NCBI RefSeq assembly: GCF_001667075.1
Contig: NZ_LZIL01000065.1
Coordinates: 62,001-126,000, forward strand
DNA length: 64,000 nucleotides
Direction of reading: 5' to 3'
Source: Mycobacterium sp. 852014-52450_SCH5900713
Lineage (GTDB): Bacteria > Actinomycetota > Actinomycetes > Mycobacteriales > Mycobacteriaceae
A program made the position numbers and the translations under genes. Below the pieces are notes generated by a model. That model searched no databases. It was not told the DNA's origin and saw only the letters and a list, made by a program, of their open reading frames with translations. The number at the start of each line of letters is the position of its first letter. Position 1 is the first letter of the stretch. Below are positions 34,286-42,043 of this stretch, in pieces.

Positions 34286-34581
34286 TCGCTGTCTCCCAGG
34301 ATCTGCGGCACGGCGAAGCGGCCATCGGCGGCCTCGGGCGCCTCGGCCAGCGCCTCCTGCTGGGTCAGGCAGGGGGTCGGCTCGTCCGGGCGGGTGACGT
34401 TGACGTCCTTGAGCGGATTGCCGGTCGCTTCGACGCCGGTGACGTCGACCGCCTGCACCTGGCTGACATGGGTCAGGATGGCGTCGAGCTGGCCGGCGAA
34501 GCTGTCGAGCTCGCTATCGGTCAGCGCCAACCGGGACAGCCGGGCCAGGTGCGCCACCTCGTCGCGGGAGATCTGAGACAC
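34282..34581 (-). CDS. gatC: aspartyl/glutamyl-tRNA(Asn/Gln) amidotransferase subunit C
   Basis: The 99-residue linker subunit wraps GatA onto GatB. It starts S-Q-I-S-R-D-E-V-A-H-L-A-R-L and ends D-G-R-F-A-V-P-Q-I-L-G-D-S-E, both conserved. The GTG at 34581 gives the exact length of the M. tuberculosis protein. Longer upstream readings are unsupported. Confidence 0.95.
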   Translation of the reverse strand: MSQISRDEVAHLARLSRLALTDSELDSFAGQLDAILTHVSQVQAVDVTGVEATGNPLKDVNVTRPDEPTPCLTQQEALAEAPEAADGRFAVPQILGDSE

Positions 34582-34677
34582 GACAGGAAAGCCTAGCCGC
34601 GAGTGTGCGGGCGGGTTCAGGCCCGTTGGTTCTGCGCGAAAATGCAGTCCACGCATCGCTGTGTAACAGTGTTGGCC

Positions 34678-35334
34678 GTGCCGTCGTATCTGTTGCGCAT
34701 CGAGTTGGTCGACCGCCCGGGCAGCCTCGGCTCGCTGGCCGTGGCGCTCGGTTCGGTGGGCGCCGACATCCTGTCGCTCGACGTGGTCGAGCGCAGCTCG
34801 GGCTATGCCATCGACGACCTGGTGATCGAGTTGCCGCTGGGGGCGATGCCGGACACGCTGATCACCGCCGCGGAGTCGCTTTCCGGCGTCCGGGTGGAGA
34901 GCGTGCGCCCGCACACCGGGTTGTTGGAAGCCCATCGCGAGCTCGAGCTGCTCGACCACGTCGCGGCCGCGGGCGACAAGGCGTCGCGGCTACAGGTGCT
35001 GGCCAACGAGGCGCCCAGGGTGCTGCGCGTCAGTTGGTGCACCGTGCTGCGCGGCACGGGCGATAAGCTGCAGCGCCTGGCCTTCAGCCCGGGCACACCG
35101 GAGACGCCGGCGGATTCCGCCCCGTGGCTGCCCATCGAACGGGCCGCGACGCTGGACAGCACGGGCGAGTGGGTGCCACAGTCGTGGCGCGACATGGACA
35201 CCACGATGGTCGCCGCCCCGCTGGGCGATCCGCATACGGCCGTCGTGCTCGGCCGCCCGGGCCCGGAATTCCGGCCGTCGGAGGTGGCTCGCCTGGGCTA
35301 TCTGGCCGGGATCGTCGCCACCATGCTGCGCTGA
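34678..35334 (+). CDS. ACT-domain protein (Rv3013-like)
   Basis: A 218-residue protein with an N-terminal ACT domain (S-Y-L-L-R-I-E-L-V-D-R-P-G-S-L-G-S-L-A, 3-21), a helical middle and a GAF-like C-terminal half that ends G-Y-L-A-G-I-V-A-T-M-L-R. ACT domains bind small ligands, usually amino acids. The GTG start at 34678 equals the M. tuberculosis length. It is divergent from gatC and marks the last conserved gene before the accessory block. The ligand is unknown. Confidence 0.85.
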   Translation: MPSYLLRIELVDRPGSLGSLAVALGSVGADILSLDVVERSSGYAIDDLVIELPLGAMPDTLITAAESLSGVRVESVRPHTGLLEAHRELELLDHVAAAGDKASRLQVLANEAPRVLRVSWCTVLRGTGDKLQRLAFSPGTPETPADSAPWLPIERAATLDSTGEWVPQSWRDMDTTMVAAPLGDPHTAVVLGRPGPEFRPSEVARLGYLAGIVATMLR

Positions 35335-35341
35335 ACGCCGG

Positions 35342-36586
35342 CTATGCGGGCACCGGGTCCAGCAGGCTGTTGTAGATGGCGATGATCTTCTCCGTTTGCA
35401 CGGATTGACGGCCGCTGTCGCGGTGTTCATTGGCGACGCCGGACATTTCCCGCAATCGGTCGCGGTCCGAGGCGAGCGCACGAATCGCCGCCGCCAGTGC
35501 GGACGGGGACGGGTCAGCGGCGAGGATGCCCCCGCCTTCCGGAACGGTTTCGCTCAGCGCGGGGTCGCAGTAGATGACGGGCGACGACATGGCCACCGCT
35601 TCCAGGAGGACGAGCCCCTGGGTGTCGAAATCATAGGACGTGAACAGCAGCGCATCGCTCGATCCCATCGCGACCAGGCAGGCTTCGCGGTCGACCCGGC
35701 CGTGCAGGCGGATTCGGTCAGAGAGTCCGGCCGAGTGGATGAGTTTCCTCATCGACGCCTCGAGGTGACCCTGGCCGTAGATGTCGAGTGTGCAGTTGTT
35801 GACCTGGGCGACGGCCTCGATCGCTTCGAGAGCCCGCTTCTCCGACGATAGGCGCCCACACCACACGAGTCGGAGCGGCTCGTCGTCCGACAAGGCGCCG
35901 ACCACGGCCGTCCGGGCCCGGTCGACGACGTCATCGTCAAAGCCGTTGGAAATCGCCGATATTGGACGGGTCACCCCGCGTTTGGCCAGCGACCGCGCGA
36001 AATGCCGCGTCGGTGTGATCTGGTGGTCCACGGCTTGTGCGTTCGCCACCATGAACCGCCACGCCAGTCGCGAAGCCGCACTTTCCTTTTCGGGGGTCAG
36101 GTGGAATTCCTGCGCGAGGTACCGCTTCTGCACCTGACTGACCAATATCGCCAGGAACAGCGGGGCCGGGGTGGCTTGCTCGAAATACGTGTCGTAGCGA
36201 GTGTGTTTGGTCTGAACCACCGGAATGCCGTGGCGGCGAGCGGCTTCCACCCCGGCTATCGCCACACCCAAGTCACCCTGGGTGTGCACGATATCGATGG
36301 GTCCCCGGCTGCCGAACGCCTCGTCGATGATCGCGCGATTCGCCTTGGAGGGCCACACCAGAACAAAGTCCTCATGCCTGCCCAATTTGCGCATGATCGG
36401 GTCGATGACGGGCACCGGCTTCAATTCGACGACGCAGGGGTCGGGATCGACCGCGCCGGGCATCGGTGCCGTGAAGACCGTGACCCGGTGCCCACACTGC
36501 TCGAGCGCACGACGCTGGGTGGCCACCGAAACCTGCGTCCCCCCCAGGCCGTCGGGGTGGAGATCGGTGAACAGTGCGACATGCAT
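35342..36586 (-). CDS. GT4-family glycosyltransferase
   Basis: A 414-residue GT-B enzyme. The N-terminal acceptor domain begins L-F-T-D-L-H-P-D-G-L-G-G-T-Q-V-S-V. The C-terminal nucleotide-sugar domain has W-C-G-R-L-S-S-E-K-R and the E-x7-E-type segment D-T-Q-G-L-V-L-L-E-A. It resembles phosphatidylinositol-mannosyl/glycolipid transferases such as PimB/MgtA types, but the sugar is unknown. It lies 180 bp downstream of the MmpL gene on the same strand, suggesting that it decorates the exported lipid. Confidence 0.82.
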   Translation of the reverse strand: MHVALFTDLHPDGLGGTQVSVATQRRALEQCGHRVTVFTAPMPGAVDPDPCVVELKPVPVIDPIMRKLGRHEDFVLVWPSKANRAIIDEAFGSRGPIDIVHTQGDLGVAIAGVEAARRHGIPVVQTKHTRYDTYFEQATPAPLFLAILVSQVQKRYLAQEFHLTPEKESAASRLAWRFMVANAQAVDHQITPTRHFARSLAKRGVTRPISAISNGFDDDVVDRARTAVVGALSDDEPLRLVWCGRLSSEKRALEAIEAVAQVNNCTLDIYGQGHLEASMRKLIHSAGLSDRIRLHGRVDREACLVAMGSSDALLFTSYDFDTQGLVLLEAVAMSSPVIYCDPALSETVPEGGGILAADPSPSALAAAIRALASDRDRLREMSGVANEHRDSGRQSVQTEKIIAIYNSLLDPVPA

Positions 36587-36765
36587 GGGAGAACCTCGCG
36601 AAGAGTTGAGTCGGGTGACGGTTGCCCATCGGATTTGGTCGGCAACCTACGATCGCCCCGCCCGCTCTGCCACGAGGGAGACCAAGCGGTCGTCGGACGC
36701 ATCCTACTGACCGGCCCGGCGCCCCGCGCGGGGTGTGGCGGCGCGGCGGTTGCGACCGGGCTAAA

Positions 36766-39675
36766 TCAGTGCGCCTGCGAGTTCGATCCCGCCAGCACCG
36801 CATGATCGTCGTCGTCCCACAGCAGCAGCTGCCGGACCGCCGGCCGCGAACCGTAAGGCCGCAGCATGGTGCTCGCCGGGCGCGGCCGCACCCGCTGCGG
36901 CCACCAGAACCACCGCCCGAGAATTTTTGCAACAGAGGGCGTCATGAACGAGCGCACGATCAGCGTGTCGAACAGCAAGCCGAGACCGATCGTCGTGCCG
37001 ATCTGACCGAGAACCTGAAAACCGCTGAACACGAACGCACACATGGTCACGGCGAAGACGATGCCCGCCGAGGTGACCACCGACCCGGAGCCGGCCATCG
37101 CGCGGATGATGCCGGTGTTCAGGCCGGCATGAATTTCTTCCTTGAACCGCGAGATCAACAGCAGGTTGTAGTCGGATCCGACCGCCAGCAGCAGGATCAC
37201 GGCAAGCGCGAGCACGACCCAATACAACTGGATGCCGAAGAGGTACTGCCACACCAGAACCGACAACCCGAACGAGGCGCCCAGCGACAGGGCGACGGTG
37301 CCCACGATGACGAGCGCGGCGATCAGACTGCGCGTGATGATCATCATGATCAACAGGATGAGACTCAGCGCGGCGAACGCCACGATCATCAGGTCGTACT
37401 TGGCGCCATCCTGGATGTCCTTGTACGTCGAGGCGGTCCCACCGAGATAGATCCCCGCGCCCGCCATCGGCGTGCCCTTCAGGGCCTCGCGCGCGGCCTT
37501 GGCCATCGGATCGATGTGCGAAATGCCCTCGGGCGTCGCGGGATCGCCTTCATGCGTGACGATCATGCGCGCGGCCTTACCGTCGGGTGACAGGAACAGT
37601 TTCAGCCCGCGCTTGAAATCGGGGTTGTTGAAAACGTCGGGCGGCAGGTAGAAGGTGTCGTCGTTCTTGGCGGCGTCGAAGGCCCGCCCCAACGCCGTCG
37701 CATTGTCGATCGCGGCCGCGGTCTGCGCGTAAATGCCGGACAGCGTCGCGTAATTGGCCAACGTCAGATCGCGGTTGGTCTGCTGGCTGTCGATCTGCGG
37801 AGGTATGAGCGCCACCAGTTTCGGCTGCAGCGCGTCGAGTTTGTCGAGCGAAGCCGTGAGGCCTTCGAACTTTTCGGTGAGTTGGTCAATGCCGTCGAGC
37901 GCGTCGAAGAGTGATCGGAAAGCAAAGCAGATCGGAATGTCGAAGCAATGCCTTTCCCAGTAGAAGTAACTCCGCACCGGCCGGAAGAAATCGTCGAAGT
38001 TGGCGATCTTGTCGCGCAGATCCTGAATTGTGCCGAGAGTGTCGTGAAAGCTTTGAGTTTCGTCGTGGGTGGTGTTGGCCAACTGCTGCTGCAGCTCGTA
38101 CTGCTGCCTGAGGATGTTGATGGTTTTGTTCAGTTCATTGGCCTGCTTGAGCGCATCCTCGGCCCGATCTCGTTGATAGGTCAGGTTTTCCTGCTGCGCC
38201 GCGCTGGAATTGCTGACCACGAACGCGAGCGAGCTGTGGACCAGTGGGGTGCCCAACGGACGGGTGATGGTCTGCACCTGCGCGACGCCGGGAACGTGAA
38301 ATACCGCCTTGGCCACCTTGTCCAGGACGAGCATGCTTTCCGGGTTACGCATGTCGTGGTCGGTCTCGACCATGAGCAATTCGGGCTCGAGCCGGGCCCG
38401 CGAGAAATGCTTCTCGGCGGCGGTGTAGCCCACATTGGCCGGCGCGCTGGCGGGCATGTAGGGACGAGTGTCGTAACTGGTCTTGTATCCGGGCAAGGCG
38501 ATCAGACCGACCAGGGCCAGCGCGCAGGCCGCGGCGAGAACGGCACCGGGCCAGCGCACGATGGCGGTGCCGATCCGCCGCCAGCCGCGAGTTCTGACCG
38601 CGCGCTTGGGGTCGAAGATGCCCACCCTGGCGCCCAGGGTGAGGATCGCAGGCCCCAGGGTGAGCGCGGCGCACAGTGCGACGAGGATGCCCAGCGCGGC
38701 CGGAATACCCAAACTCTGGAAGTAGGGCAGCCGGGTGAAGCCCAGACAGGCGACCGCGCCGGCGACGGTCAGCCCCGATCCCAGCACGATATGGGTCGTG
38801 CCGTGATACATGGTGTAGAAAGCTCTTTCGCGGTCTTCACCGGTTCCGCGCGCTTCCTGGTAGCGGCCCACGAAAAATATCGCGTAGTCGGTGCCCGCGG
38901 CAATCACTAAGAGCGTCAACAGATTCGTCGCATACGTCGACAACCCGATGACGCCGGCGTTCCCGAGAAACGCGACCAGGCCCCGCGCGGCCGACATCTC
39001 GATCAGGACCGTGGCGAGCACCAGCAGCGTGGTGAGCACCGAACGGTAGACGAAAAACAGCATCAGGGCGATCACGCCGACGGTGATCATGGTGACCTTC
39101 GCGGTTCCCTTGCTGCCGACGTCGAACTGGTCGGAGATCAGTGGCGCCGCGCCGGTCACGTAGGCCTTGACGCCGGGCGGCGGCTTCATGCGCTCGACGA
39201 TGTCGCGCAGCGCCCCGACGCCCTCGTTCGCCAACGCCGAGCCCTGATTGCCCGCGAGGTTCACCTGAACGTAAGCGGCCTTGCCGTCGCTGCTCTGCGA
39301 CCCCGCCGCGGTCAGGGTGTCGCCCCAGTAGTCCTGGACATGCTCGACGTGCTTTTTGTCCTGCTCGAGCCGGCGGATCATCTCGTCGTAGAAACGGTGC
39401 GCGTCCGCGCCGAGCGGCTTGTCGCCTTCCAGCACGATCATGGCCGAGCTGTCGGTGTCGAACTCGTGAAACTTTTCACCGATGCGCTTGATGGCCTTGA
39501 GCGACGGGGCGTCGGGCGAGTTCAGCGCCACATTGTGCGTCTTGCCAACCTCTTCCAACTGCGGCACCGCGATGTTGGTGATCGCGGCCAGCGCCACCCA
39601 GAACAGCAGGATGGGCAATGCGAGCCGGCGGATGGTGCGCGGGACGCGGGCCCGCGACTGTTCGTGGTTGCTCAT
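36766..39675 (-). CDS. MmpL-family RND lipid transporter
   Basis: A 969-residue RND transporter from ATG 39675 (an ATG at 39729 would overlap mmpS by 47 bp). It has twelve predicted helices, two periplasmic porter domains and a central coiled-coil-like region rich in Q/L/N-T (about residues 470-560), typical of the MmpL4/MmpL5 group, which works with MmpS partners. The proton-relay segments are G-T-D-Y-A-I-F-F in the first half and G-S-D-Y-N-L-L-L in the second. Substrates of relatives include siderophores, glycopeptidolipids and azoles; the one here is unknown. Confidence 0.9.
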   Translation of the reverse strand: MSNHEQSRARVPRTIRRLALPILLFWVALAAITNIAVPQLEEVGKTHNVALNSPDAPSLKAIKRIGEKFHEFDTDSSAMIVLEGDKPLGADAHRFYDEMIRRLEQDKKHVEHVQDYWGDTLTAAGSQSSDGKAAYVQVNLAGNQGSALANEGVGALRDIVERMKPPPGVKAYVTGAAPLISDQFDVGSKGTAKVTMITVGVIALMLFFVYRSVLTTLLVLATVLIEMSAARGLVAFLGNAGVIGLSTYATNLLTLLVIAAGTDYAIFFVGRYQEARGTGEDRERAFYTMYHGTTHIVLGSGLTVAGAVACLGFTRLPYFQSLGIPAALGILVALCAALTLGPAILTLGARVGIFDPKRAVRTRGWRRIGTAIVRWPGAVLAAACALALVGLIALPGYKTSYDTRPYMPASAPANVGYTAAEKHFSRARLEPELLMVETDHDMRNPESMLVLDKVAKAVFHVPGVAQVQTITRPLGTPLVHSSLAFVVSNSSAAQQENLTYQRDRAEDALKQANELNKTINILRQQYELQQQLANTTHDETQSFHDTLGTIQDLRDKIANFDDFFRPVRSYFYWERHCFDIPICFAFRSLFDALDGIDQLTEKFEGLTASLDKLDALQPKLVALIPPQIDSQQTNRDLTLANYATLSGIYAQTAAAIDNATALGRAFDAAKNDDTFYLPPDVFNNPDFKRGLKLFLSPDGKAARMIVTHEGDPATPEGISHIDPMAKAAREALKGTPMAGAGIYLGGTASTYKDIQDGAKYDLMIVAFAALSLILLIMMIITRSLIAALVIVGTVALSLGASFGLSVLVWQYLFGIQLYWVVLALAVILLLAVGSDYNLLLISRFKEEIHAGLNTGIIRAMAGSGSVVTSAGIVFAVTMCAFVFSGFQVLGQIGTTIGLGLLFDTLIVRSFMTPSVAKILGRWFWWPQRVRPRPASTMLRPYGSRPAVRQLLLWDDDDHAVLAGSNSQAH

Positions 39676-39682
39676 CGGGAAT

Positions 39683-40129
39683 TCATCCAGACTTGTCGAG
39701 GCAGAAAGTGTAGGCGTCGGCTTTGTCAACGGTGCGTTGGTCTTTCACTTCCCCGTTGACGGTGATGCGGCAGCCAAGACTGTCTCCGTTGCCCTGCGCC
39801 ACGACGTTGCCGATGACCGCGGGCTCCGTCGTGGTGATCGTGAACGACCACGGCAACGGGGCGTCCTTGACTTGCTGCGGCTGGGCGTTGACATCAAGGT
39901 AGTTGATGGTCGCGGTTGCGCCGGGCCTGCCAAAGACCTCGAGCACCACCTGCTTGGGGTTGAACGGGACGATCTCGTTGGCCAGACCGCTGTCGGCCGA
40001 GGTGCTGCTCTGGGAGCCGAAGATTCCGTGCAGGCGATAGATGGCGAAGCCTGCGAGCACGACGACCAGCACCGCAACCATCACCATCCACCCGCGCTTG
40101 ACGAGGGCTGCCAACGAAATCCCCTTCAC
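39683..40129 (-). CDS. MmpS-family membrane protein
   Basis: A 148-residue accessory protein. One N-terminal transmembrane helix (about 13-30) is followed by a periplasmic beta-sandwich with the conserved V-V-L-E-V-F-G-R-P-G-A-T-A-T-I-N-Y-L-D segment, a disulfide cysteine pair (S-L-G-C-R, T-F-C-L-D) and the G-N-V-V-A-Q-G core. MmpS proteins pair with MmpL4/5-type pumps. GTG start at 40129. Its stop is 7 bp before the MmpL start, so the pair is one operon, headed by a palindromic operator. Confidence 0.9.
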   Translation of the reverse strand: MKGISLAALVKRGWMVMVAVLVVVLAGFAIYRLHGIFGSQSSTSADSGLANEIVPFNPKQVVLEVFGRPGATATINYLDVNAQPQQVKDAPLPWSFTITTTEPAVIGNVVAQGNGDSLGCRITVNGEVKDQRTVDKADAYTFCLDKSG

Positions 40130-40214
40130 CCGTTCACCTTTCGATCATCGGGCGACACCGTCACCCCCGAACCGACGGCGGCAGCCGGCGGGCCGGGCGT
40201 GATCGACAGGTATG

Positions 40215-40239
40215 ACAGTACGGTACGGGACCGTACTGT
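40215..40239. promoter_or_regulatory. perfect palindrome, candidate TetR operator upstream of mmpS
   Basis: The arms ACAGTACGGT (40215-40224) and ACCGTACTGT (40230-40239) are perfect 10-bp inverted repeats around ACGGG. The element lies 86 bp upstream of the mmpS start and just downstream of the tetR stop. Such 25-bp palindromes are the usual target size of TetR dimers, so the adjacent regulator is the natural candidate. Confidence 0.7.
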
Positions 40240-40287
40240 ACAAGAGACGCGAGCGTACACATTCCGTCTCGGCGGATTAACCCGCCG

Positions 40288-40884
40288 TTACGCGGTGGTT
40301 CTGGTCAGACCCGGGATGAGGAACCCGTCGACGAGCGCTTGCACGGTGCGGCGGGTGGGTGGCCGGCCGGGGATGATGGACCGGAAGATGAGGTAGCCCG
40401 GCAGCAGGTCCCAGAGTTCGTCGGTGATGACTTCCTCGCTGATCTCACCGCGGTCGACGGCCTGATGCAGCACATGCTGAATCAGCGCCTTGCGCTGCTT
40501 GAGGAATTGCTCCTGCAAAGCGTCGTTGAGCGCCGGGTGCCGCGACACCTCGACCATCACCGCGCGAATGGTGCTGGCGTGCTCGGCGCCGTGCTGACCG
40601 CACGTCTCCCCCAGGCTCAACAGATCGCCTCGCAAAGTGCCGGTGTTCGGCGGAAGCGCGACCTGGCGGACGCCTTCGATGAAGGCGGCCAGGACCAATT
40701 CCGCCTTCGAAGGCCACCGCCGGTACACCGTGGCCTTGCTGGCGTGGGCGGCACCGGCCACGGCTTCGACGGTCAGTTGGTCATAGCCGTGTTCCTGCAG
40801 GAGCCGCAGGGTCACGGCCAGTATCTCGGCCTCGCGGGGTGACCACGGCGATGCCTGCGTGCACTCCTCGACCGTCTGCGTCAT
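40288..40884 (-). CDS. TetR-family transcriptional regulator of the MmpS/MmpL module
   Basis: A 198-residue TetR protein from ATG 40884 (a GTG at 40893 adds three residues). The HTH is T-V-E-A-V-A-G-A-A-H-A-S-K-A-T-V-Y-R-R-W-P-S-K (about 38-60). The C-terminal helical domain has the TetR_C pattern W-D-L-L-P-G-Y-L-I-F-R seen in regulators of mycobacterial MmpS/MmpL5-type pumps. It lies on the same strand upstream of mmpS with a palindrome in between, so ligand-relieved repression of the transporter is likely. Confidence 0.88.
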   Translation of the reverse strand: MTQTVEECTQASPWSPREAEILAVTLRLLQEHGYDQLTVEAVAGAAHASKATVYRRWPSKAELVLAAFIEGVRQVALPPNTGTLRGDLLSLGETCGQHGAEHASTIRAVMVEVSRHPALNDALQEQFLKQRKALIQHVLHQAVDRGEISEEVITDELWDLLPGYLIFRSIIPGRPPTRRTVQALVDGFLIPGLTRTTA

Positions 40885-40923
40885 AGCGCCCACGATAGGA
40901 CCGCTTCGGCGATGCGGGCCACT

Positions 40924-42039
40924 TTATGACCGGATGGTGTTGAGCGCCTGCTCGATGTCGGCGACCAAATCGTCGGTGTCCTCGATGCCCAGCGAGATGC
41001 GCGCGAACCCCTCGGGGACATGATCGCCCCAGCGTGCGCGGCGGTCCACCGAGGTGTGGAGGCCACCAAAGCTGGTGGACGCGATGAGCAGCTCGCTGTT
41101 GTCGATGAGGGTGTGGACCGCGGCGGCGTCGGCCAATTCGGCCGAGACCAGACCGCCGAACCGGCGCATCTGCGCCATGGCCACGCGATGCGCCGGGTCC
41201 TCGGCCAACCCCGGGTAGCGGACCGCACGGACCGCAGGGTGGCGGGCCAACATCGTCGCCACCGCCCGGGCGTTCTGGCATTGACGCTCGAAGCGCAGAC
41301 CGGCACTTGCCAGGCTGCGCAACAGCAGCCAAGCCTCGAACCCGCCCAGAATCGCACCGGCGAGCAGTCGTTGGCGCTCCGCGCCTGCGAGCAACTCGGG
41401 ATCGTTGGTGGCCACGTAGCCGGCCACCAGGTCGCTGTGACCGGACAACGCCTTGGTGGCGCTGGCCACCACCGCGTCCGCCCCCAGCGACAGCGGCTGC
41501 TGACCCAACGGGGTGGCGGCGGTGTTGTCGACGATCAAGCGTGCACCGCGGCCACGGCAGACGGTGGCCAACCGGTGCAGATCGATCACATCCAACGCCG
41601 GGTTGGTGGGAGTTTCGGCCAGCACCACGTCGGCGGCCGCGGCAGCGTCATACATCTGCGGGCTCGACGCCTCGATGACGGTCACACCCGCGGGCACCAG
41701 GTCTTCCCTGGCCAAGCGGCGCACTTGGTAGTAGCCGTCGGCGGGCACCACCAGAGCCGATCCCGGCGTCGCCAGCGCCCGCAGCACGGCGCCGATGGCC
41801 GCCATACCCGAGCCGAACACCAGCGCACCGGTCGCCCCTTCCAGCTCGGCGAGCGCCGACTCCGCTTGCCGCCAGGTGGGATTCGAGCTGCGGCCGTAGC
41901 TGTCCAACGCACCGGTTTCGTCGCCGGACAGGTGGTAGGCGGCGGCCAGCACCGCCTGCGGCGCCACCGGTTGCCCCGAGATCGCCTGTGGGCTGGCCGC
42001 TTTGAGGCTGCGGGTGGAATCGCCGTAGCGACCGCTCAT
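40924..42039 (-). CDS. cystathionine gamma-synthase/lyase family PLP enzyme
   Basis: A 371-residue Cys/Met-metabolism fold type I enzyme. The PLP Schiff-base Lys is K196 in A-S-A-T-K-A-L-S-G-H, with D171 in I-V-D-N-T. S-Y-G-R-S-S-N-P-T (about 47-55) lies at the substrate side. The family makes or breaks cystathionine, homocysteine or cysteine; the exact reaction cannot be set from sequence. The ATG 42039 is 4 bp after the ligA stop, so it is probably co-transcribed with ligA. The gene is not in the M. tuberculosis locus. Confidence 0.87.
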   Translation of the reverse strand: MSGRYGDSTRSLKAASPQAISGQPVAPQAVLAAAYHLSGDETGALDSYGRSSNPTWRQAESALAELEGATGALVFGSGMAAIGAVLRALATPGSALVVPADGYYQVRRLAREDLVPAGVTVIEASSPQMYDAAAAADVVLAETPTNPALDVIDLHRLATVCRGRGARLIVDNTAATPLGQQPLSLGADAVVASATKALSGHSDLVAGYVATNDPELLAGAERQRLLAGAILGGFEAWLLLRSLASAGLRFERQCQNARAVATMLARHPAVRAVRYPGLAEDPAHRVAMAQMRRFGGLVSAELADAAAVHTLIDNSELLIASTSFGGLHTSVDRRARWGDHVPEGFARISLGIEDTDDLVADIEQALNTIRS

Positions 42040-42043
42040 CGGC

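Noticed and set aside
35342..40884. Classical mobile element carrying the MmpL block
   Set aside because: No transposase, integrase, terminal inverted repeats or attachment-site duplication could be seen at the borders, and codon use resembles that of the neighbours.
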